Source: Amphiplicatus sp046296195 (GTDB lineage: Bacteria > Pseudomonadota > Alphaproteobacteria > Caulobacterales > Parvularculaceae). From it: a stretch of 64,000 nucleotides of DNA. The position numbers and the translations under genes were made by a program. Below are positions 59,322 through 64,000 of this stretch, one piece after another (positions within the stretch are counted from its first letter, which is position 1; every line of letters starts with the position of its first letter). The notes under the pieces are model-generated. The model ran no database searches. It was given only the letters and a program-made list of their open reading frames with translations, and had not been told where the DNA came from. The stretch is taken from assembly GCA_046296195.1 (NCBI GenBank), contig JBKBLR010000003.1, positions 1 to 64,000 of the forward strand, read 5' to 3'.

Positions 59322-60083
59322 TTAACGCGGTCTGAACCCGCAGGGCCCGCCCGCCGAGGCCTTCTCCATCAGCCCGATCGCGCCGGTTCGCGCCGTTCCG
59401 CCGGCCGCGCCAACCGTCATATAGGCGAGGATTTCGCCGCCGCCGTCGCCGGTGAAATCAGCATGAGCGATTTCGTAAACCATGGTTTCGCCCTGCCCGA
59501 TCCTGATCCGCCAGACCCCGTCGCTCACCGCCGCGATATCGACGGGGGCGCCCGGCCCGGTCTCGTCGAATCCGGTCGTTTCGGCGACCGCCATCGATCG
59601 CACGTCCGCTTCCGACGCTTTCCCGCCGACAAAATAAGACGAGCCCGCCGGCCGAGCCTTCGCGAGCAGGGCGAGAGCGCCGCAGGCGCGCCGGAAATAT
59701 TCCTCGCGCCGCATGTCGGCGCTGGTGAGCGCGCTATAGCCTCCGGACACAAGCGAGTCATATTCGGCGCAGGTAGAGGCCGTCTCCGCCGGCGCCGCCG
59801 CATCGGAGGGATGCGCGAGCGCGACGCGCACGGCCGAGCCGTCCGCCGCTATAACGCGGTTATCACGCATCGCCTCATATTGCGCGCGCCCGTAGCAGGC
59901 CGCACTCATGCCCTCGACCAGGCGCACATTGGTCTTGATGCAAACGGGGTCGCCGGCGGCGCTTGCGACACCGAGGCGGGCGCCGTCGACCGGACGGTCG
60001 GGCTGCATGATCGCGACACCGGTCACGGCGGCCGCTGTCAGCGCGCCCGCCGCGCCGAGCCCTGCAACGATCGGTCTCACCAT
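59322..60083 (-). CDS. Exported hypothetical protein
   Basis: I do not recognise this 253-residue protein. It starts with a hydrophobic segment (IVAGLGAAGALTAAAVTGVAIM), so it is a secreted or membrane-tethered protein. The mature part has six cysteines (in DPVCIKTN, SAACYGRA, STCAEYD, RRACGAL and GPCGFRP among others), which fits an oxidised extracytoplasmic protein. A C-terminal stretch (HADFTGDGGGEILAYMTVGAAG) resembles a short FG-GAP or calcium-loop type turn. It follows the DUF1489 gene by 12 bases on the same strand. Confidence 0.65.
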   Translation of the reverse strand: MVRPIVAGLGAAGALTAAAVTGVAIMQPDRPVDGARLGVASAAGDPVCIKTNVRLVEGMSAACYGRAQYEAMRDNRVIAADGSAVRVALAHPSDAAAPAETASTCAEYDSLVSGGYSALTSADMRREEYFRRACGALALLAKARPAGSSYFVGGKASEADVRSMAVAETTGFDETGPGAPVDIAAVSDGVWRIRIGQGETMVYEIAHADFTGDGGGEILAYMTVGAAGGTARTGAIGLMEKASAGGPCGFRPR

Positions 60084-60095
60084 GTCTCACCCCTC

Positions 60096-60524
60096 CTAAA
60101 GCAGCCCGAGCTCGGCGAGCTTTGCGCGAAGCTCGGGCGGCGTCGTTGCGCCCTTCCGATCGAGATCGGCCGGCGCATCTTCCGCCGCCAGATAACGCCA
60201 CCCCTGAAACGCCCGACGCGGCTGAGCCTGCGTCGGATGGAGCGTCCGATCAAGGACGATCTGGCAGCGGGTGACCCCGTCGGGGCCGGTCACGGGCGCG
60301 AGACCGACGATCCGTTGCCGAACGAGCACGAAGCCCTTGATCACCCAATAAAGAGAGCCGCCGGCGAGGAGTTCATCCCGTCTTTTGGGAAACATCCTGG
60401 TGGTGTGCTGAGTGACGGGCCCGAGGCCCGCCCCGATATTGGCGTCTGCGCGCCGGCGAACCCAGTCCTCCATGTCGTCGATGCTCGCCGCGCCGACGCA
60501 AAGCTTGAGAAGGTGAAGCGCCAT
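60096..60524 (-). CDS. DUF1489 family protein
   Basis: A 142-residue protein that fits the alphaproteobacterial DUF1489 family: it starts MALHLLKLCVGAASIDDMEDW, continues with THTTRMFPKRRDELL-like sequence (HTTRMFPKRRDELLAGGSLYW) and the hallmark RRAFQGWRYLAAEDAPADL near residue 105. Function is unknown; the family is cytosolic and often single copy. It lies between the lysozyme homologue and the exported hypothetical gene, all read leftward with short gaps, so they may be one transcript. Confidence 0.85.
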   Translation of the reverse strand: MALHLLKLCVGAASIDDMEDWVRRRADANIGAGLGPVTQHTTRMFPKRRDELLAGGSLYWVIKGFVLVRQRIVGLAPVTGPDGVTRCQIVLDRTLHPTQAQPRRAFQGWRYLAAEDAPADLDRKGATTPPELRAKLAELGLL

Positions 60525-60539
60525 GCCGCGGCGCGGGAC

Positions 60540-61511
60540 CTATTCGACGACGCGCAGCCGCGCGAATTCCTGAGCGCGCTGGCGCTTGAGATCATGACGC
60601 GCGACGCGCTTCACCAGGATGTAAAGGATGAAGTAGCAGATCGCGGCCCCGACGGCGGCCAGCCACATCGGCAGATTTTCAAAGAGCGCGACGAAACTTT
60701 CATAGCTGATGCCGAGCATGCCCGCGACGCCCGGAAATTCCTGGCCGATCAGGAGGACGGCGCCGAGCAGCGTCATGGCGAAGGCGAGAATGCCGGCGAG
60801 AATGGCCCCGATCGTCACGCCCATGTCGGCGTGCTCTTCGGCTTTGGAAATGATCATCTTGGTCGGATCGACGGACAGCGCCTGCGTCGCCGCGAAGAGG
60901 GCGCGCGACCGCGCCGATTTTTCCTCGTCGGAAAGGACCAAGGCCTTGCCGTCCGCCTTGCGGTCGAAGTCGACAAGCGGCGAGGCCTTCAATTCGCGGT
61001 CCGATTTGAAATCAAACTCGCATTCGGGAGCGGGGCGGACATCCGCCGTCGGCACGACGAGCGAGGCGTCCGTCGGCATCAGGAACAGCGACTTTTCCGC
61101 CGCGCGCCGGCGGACAAGCCCATCGAGCTGGACGAGTTCGCCGTTGACCCGCGCCTTGGTCCACATTTCGAACGCTCGCGCGGCGGCGAGCTTGTCGCCT
61201 TCATTGAGCTTTCTGAGGACGGTCGAGCGCTTCCAGTTCTCCTCGCCGATGTTAAAGATCAGCGACACGATAGCGTCGTGCTCGTTTTGGTTAAGGGGCG
61301 CGCGCACGGTGTCGGCGATCAGCTTTTCGATCGGCTGGACATCCTGGCGGAGGAGTCTTTCAGCGTCCCCTTCGGTGACGCTCATCCCATGGCGGGCGGT
61401 CGCGCTGTGTCCATAGCCGACGGTCCACTCCTCGTTCGGCGTATAATGCGCCGACATCCGGAGTCCCTCATAGCCCTTGATCAGATTAAGACCGGTCGTT
61501 CCCGTCTTCAT
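60540..61511 (-). CDS. GH24 lysozyme-like protein with C-terminal membrane anchor
   Basis: The 323-residue product begins with a phage-type lysozyme domain: LIKGYEGLRMSAHYTPNEEW, then TVGYGHSATARHGMSVTEG and AFEMWTKARVNGELVQLDGL. In T4 lysozyme the active residues are Glu11, Asp20 and Thr26. Here Glu15 and Thr30 match in spacing, but the Asp place is Thr24. After a charged linker there are two membrane helices (IGAILAGILAFAMTLLGAVLL and MWLAAVGAAICYFILYILVK) and a basic tail. A host envelope role is more likely than phage lysis. I start at ATG 61511, at the domain start; upstream codons in frame look non-coding. Confidence 0.82.
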   Translation of the reverse strand: MKTGTTGLNLIKGYEGLRMSAHYTPNEEWTVGYGHSATARHGMSVTEGDAERLLRQDVQPIEKLIADTVRAPLNQNEHDAIVSLIFNIGEENWKRSTVLRKLNEGDKLAAARAFEMWTKARVNGELVQLDGLVRRRAAEKSLFLMPTDASLVVPTADVRPAPECEFDFKSDRELKASPLVDFDRKADGKALVLSDEEKSARSRALFAATQALSVDPTKMIISKAEEHADMGVTIGAILAGILAFAMTLLGAVLLIGQEFPGVAGMLGISYESFVALFENLPMWLAAVGAAICYFILYILVKRVARHDLKRQRAQEFARLRVVE

Positions 61512-61941
61512 GCTGACCCGCCAACCCCTCTCACGCGACCTGAAGCCTGACGGCCGGGCCCATTCGGGCCCGCCCGGACGGGACTTCCCCACGCCTTCAC
61601 GTTAACGATTCCTAGCACGAGCCCCGAAAGATGGGTAGGCGGCCACAACCAGGGGTCTTCGGCGACGGCTCCCATGTGTCGAATTGGCCGCATCTGGCCG
61701 CGACCTTTGATTCGGGCCAGAATGCCGATTTCTGCAAAACGGCTTTTCGCCGGGCTTTCTGGAGGGCCTGCCGGGAAGCCGGGAGTCCCGCTCTGGGCCT
61801 AGGGGGACGGTTGGCGTTCCGGGGTGGCACGAAGATTGGAAGGAAGGGGTCGGGAGGCCGGCGCCCGTGCCGTCTTCCCGATTTGGCAATGGTTGCGCTA
61901 GCGGCTGGTCCCTGCGCGCCGGGCGGGAAGTGTGGTGACCC
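61512..61941. other. Gene-free interval upstream of the lysozyme and PEP-CTERM genes
   Basis: I see no convincing gene in these 430 bases. Several frames are open but with no plausible protein. A GGGCCC-ATTC-GGGCCC inverted repeat lies at 61556-61571, about 45 bases upstream of the lysozyme start, and a GTTAACGATT stretch near 61599. The promoters of the two divergent genes should lie here. Confidence 0.4.
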
Positions 61942-62154
61942 ATGTTTGGGAACGGTCTGGCTAACATCGTGGCGGCGGCGATCCTCGGGATTGCGATCCT
62001 GTGGTCGAACAATTTCGGCCGGCCGCAACAGGTCGACGAAAAGGCTCTCGCCGACATGTATGCGCGCGCCGTCGGCGACATCCGCAATGACATCGTGATC
62101 AATTGCGGCTGCTGCGGCGAGGGCGAAAAGAAAGCCGAGGCGCGCCCTTTTTAG
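61942..62154 (+). CDS. Small membrane or exported hypothetical protein
   Basis: A 70-residue protein of unknown function. Residues 5-22 form a hydrophobic helix (GLANIVAAAILGIAILWS), followed by a short acidic/polar region and a CGCCGEGEKK tail. The ATG at 61942 has GGAAGTGTGGTG upstream. Its 3' end overlaps by 52 bases, in another frame, the Pro-rich PEP-CTERM frame that follows. It may be a separate gene, or the N-terminal signal part of a frameshifted longer gene. Confidence 0.55.
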   Translation: MFGNGLANIVAAAILGIAILWSNNFGRPQQVDEKALADMYARAVGDIRNDIVINCGCCGEGEKKAEARPF

Positions 62155-62513
62155 GGTCCCGCCCCGTTCCGACGCGGCTCGCTGGCTATACGCCGGTCCC
62201 GCGCGAACCAGGGCGGGTTCCTTCAGGGCCCGGCGAGCCGCCCGCGGTGACGCCGTCGCCCGTCTTCCCGCCGCGCGTAACCAATTGGGCGCCGCCTTAC
62301 ATTCCGCCCTTCGATCTTCCGGGATTCATCCCGCCGGGCGGTGTGGCGCCGCCCGGGCCGCCGCCTTGCGATCCATCGAGGGACCCAGAATGTCCGCCCC
62401 CGCCCCCGCCGCCGCATGACGTGCCTGAGCCCGGCGTCGTGCTGATCCTGCTTTTCGGCCTGCCGGCGATATGGCTGATCCTCGGGCGCCGCCGCCGCAA
62501 GGGGGTGCGATGA
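62103..62513 (+). CDS. Pro-rich protein with PEP-CTERM sorting signal
   Basis: The last 27 residues form a clear PEP-CTERM tail: VPEPGVVLILLFGLPAIW, then a short stretch and RRRRK. This signal is cut by an exosortase in the inner membrane and marks surface or matrix proteins. The preceding 100 residues are very rich in Pro and Gly (PPFDLPGFIPPGGVAPPG). No signal peptide is visible in this frame and no good start codon exists (TTG 62103 lacks a ribosome site). The upstream overlapping gene in another frame carries a hydrophobic N-terminus, so the start is uncertain and a frameshift is possible. No exosortase gene is in the window. Confidence 0.6.
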   Translation: MRLLRRGRKESRGAPFLGSRPVPTRLAGYTPVPREPGRVPSGPGEPPAVTPSPVFPPRVTNWAPPYIPPFDLPGFIPPGGVAPPGPPPCDPSRDPECPPPPPPPHDVPEPGVVLILLFGLPAIWLILGRRRRKGVR

Positions 62514-62559
62514 AGACGTGAAAGGCGCATGGACAGGTTTCAGCCTTCCCATTCGCCCT

Positions 62560-63999
62560 TCACAACAAGACCAGCGCCGCCAGCCCGAGAAAGACAAAGA
62601 ATCCGACGACGTCCGTCACCGTGGTGACGAAAACAGACGACGACACGGCCGGATCGGCGCCGGCGCGCTGCAGCCCCAGCGGCACCAGGATCCCGGCAAG
62701 CCCGGCCGCGATGAGGTTGATGATCATCGCCGCGCCGATGACGACGGCGAGCCGCACCGCCTGATCGACGCTCGCCCCGGTGCTCGCATGCCAGAGTCCG
62801 GCGAGCGCGCCCATGATCACCGCAAAGAGAATTCCGTTGAGCCCGCCGACGATCGTCTCACGCCAGATGATGCGTACGGCGTTGGCGGCGGTGAGATCCT
62901 TCGTCGCAAGGCTGCGGACGGCGACGGTCAGCGTCTGCGTGCCGGCGTTGCCGCCCATCGAGGCGACGATCGGCATCAAGACGGCGAGCGCCACGACCTG
63001 TTCGATCGCCTTCTCGAAAACGGAAATCACCAGCGAGGCGAGGACGGCCGTCGCGAGATTCACGGCCAGCCAGGAAAACCGCGAGCGCACGGTTTCTACG
63101 ACGGTGTCGGTGAGGCCCGCCTCGGCGCCGACGCCGCCAAGGGCGAGCATGTCCTCATGGCTTTCCGCGTGCACGATCTCGACGACGTCATCGACGGTGA
63201 TCATGCCGACAAGCCGCTCGGCTTCGTCGACGACGGGCGCCGAGATGAGATTATACTGCTCGAACTTGTAGGCGACATCCTCCTGGTCCATCGAAACCGG
63301 GATGACTGTCAGGTCCTCGTTCATGATGTCGCTGATCGCGGTTTCCCGCTTCGCCTTGAGAAGCGTCGACAGCGGCACCGCGCCGATCGGCTTGAACGCC
63401 GGATCGACGACGAAAACCTCGTAGAACCGGTCCGGCAGGTCCTCCGACCCGCGCAGGCGGTCGATGATCTGGCCGACCGTCCAGTAGGCGGGCGCAGCGA
63501 AGACCTCGCGCTGCATCAGCCGGCCGGCCGATTCCTCCTCGAAATCGAAGGCTTGGCTCAGCGCGAGGCGGTCGACAACCGGCGCCTTGGCGAGAATTTC
63601 GGCCCGCTTGTCCTCGTCGAGATCTTCGAGAATGAAAGCGGCGTCATCAGTGTCGAGTTCGGCGACGGCGTCGGCGACCGCTTCGGGCCGCATCGCGCTG
63701 ACGACTTCCTCGGTGAGGTTGGCGTCGAGCTCCGGCAAAACCTCGGCGGGAAGCGCGCCGCCGAGGAGATCGATCAGCGCGAGGCGGTCCTCCTCATGCA
63801 GGAGCCCGATCGCATCCGCGAGATCGGCCGGATGCAGCGCGTCGATGATCGCATTGATGCGCGCGAGGTCGGACGCCTCGATCGCCGCCGTCAACGCCCC
63901 GACGGTTTGTTCCGCCAGCGTTTTGTCTTCCGCGCGCGCGGCGTCCTCCGGCGCGCGGGGGCCGTCGTCAGGATCGTCGAGCAAGGCCTGATCGGTCAT
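62560..63999 (-). CDS. mgtE: Magnesium transporter MgtE
   Basis: Mg2+ channel of the inner membrane that is gated by internal Mg2+. The 479-residue product has the full layout: MgtE N domain (residues about 30-160, DALHPADLADAIGLLHEEDR, EELDTDDAAFILEDL type motifs such as VAELDTDDAAFILEDLDEDK), two CBS domains (about 165-290, with MNEDLTVIPVSMDQEDVAYKFEQY), and a five-helix pore with MPIVASMGGNAGTQTLTV. The start ATG at 63999 is at the window edge and the gene appears complete. Confidence 0.95.
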   Translation of the reverse strand: MTDQALLDDPDDGPRAPEDAARAEDKTLAEQTVGALTAAIEASDLARINAIIDALHPADLADAIGLLHEEDRLALIDLLGGALPAEVLPELDANLTEEVVSAMRPEAVADAVAELDTDDAAFILEDLDEDKRAEILAKAPVVDRLALSQAFDFEEESAGRLMQREVFAAPAYWTVGQIIDRLRGSEDLPDRFYEVFVVDPAFKPIGAVPLSTLLKAKRETAISDIMNEDLTVIPVSMDQEDVAYKFEQYNLISAPVVDEAERLVGMITVDDVVEIVHAESHEDMLALGGVGAEAGLTDTVVETVRSRFSWLAVNLATAVLASLVISVFEKAIEQVVALAVLMPIVASMGGNAGTQTLTVAVRSLATKDLTAANAVRIIWRETIVGGLNGILFAVIMGALAGLWHASTGASVDQAVRLAVVIGAAMIINLIAAGLAGILVPLGLQRAGADPAVSSSVFVTTVTDVVGFFVFLGLAALVLL

Positions 64000-64000
64000 G

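Noticed and set aside
59322..59336. TTAACGCGGTCTGAA as a CtrA-type box
   Set aside because: It covers the stop codon and last codons of the exported hypothetical gene, so it is not in a promoter position.
60540..61511. Prophage remnant suggested by the phage-type lysozyme
   Set aside because: There is no holin, tail, capsid, integrase or attachment site nearby, and the protein has its own C-terminal membrane anchor.
59235..61550. A 771-codon open frame on the plus strand
   Set aside because: It runs antisense over the exported hypothetical, DUF1489 and lysozyme genes. Its protein has no recognisable motif and is rich in Arg, Asp and Gly, as expected for a shadow frame in GC-rich DNA.

Overview
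The window reads as a chromosomal segment of a GC-rich, free-living, flagellated alphaproteobacterium. MipZ, SciP (DUF1153), FlbD and several CtrA-type boxes (TTAA-N7-TTAA, mostly with one mismatch) point to the Caulobacter-type cell-cycle circuit. A near-complete hopanoid gene set and a PEP-CTERM tail fit a Caulobacterales, Parvularculales or Rhizobiales-like lineage. I cannot fix the genus. I see no CRISPR array, insertion sequence or prophage.

Layout. 1-13.6 kb is mostly housekeeping: fumarase (5' end outside the window), an OxyR-like LysR regulator without its peroxidatic cysteine, NhaA, a GlnE homologue whose two nucleotidyltransferase sites look dead, an NDUFAF6-like protein, Fe-superoxide dismutase, secF-secD-yajC (secD broken by one in-frame TAA), and an Ada-like DNA repair methyltransferase. 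13.6-26.6 kb is isoprenoid and hopanoid metabolism: proC, hpnB, the overlapping run hpnC-hpnD-hpnE-hpnG, hpnH, ispH, ispA, hpnA, and an operon joining hpnA to a paraoxonase-like lipoprotein and a sulfotransferase. The cyclase gene shc is absent from its common place between hpnE and hpnG.

26.7-35 kb carries tamA-tamB (outer-membrane assembly), a tRNA-Met, the relic of an LhgO-type oxidoreductase, a YkgJ-type cysteine-cluster protein and mnmA. 35-49.3 kb is a flagellar island: flgK-flgL on the minus strand; fliK-flgD-flgE, sciP, and fliF-fliG-fliH-fliN-flbD-flhA-flhF on the plus strand. The promoter regions show CtrA boxes and one good sigma-54 site, which fits a CtrA, then FlbD/sigma-54 cascade with SciP as brake.

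49.3-51.1 kb holds a compact divergent unit: a MarR regulator with a four-cysteine tail, a perfect 19-nt palindrome, a protoglobin and a thioredoxin-fold redoxin. I consider this the best candidate for a little-described system, probably a gas- or redox-responsive switch. 51.1-64 kb contains fabH, a membrane DnaJ-domain protein, mipZ with three tandem hairpins in its upstream region, a lone fimbrial-type chaperone, a SPOR lipoprotein, panC, a sulfotransferase-glycosyltransferase-sulfotransferase cassette, a DUF1489 gene, a membrane-anchored GH24 lysozyme homologue, a PEP-CTERM gene and mgtE.
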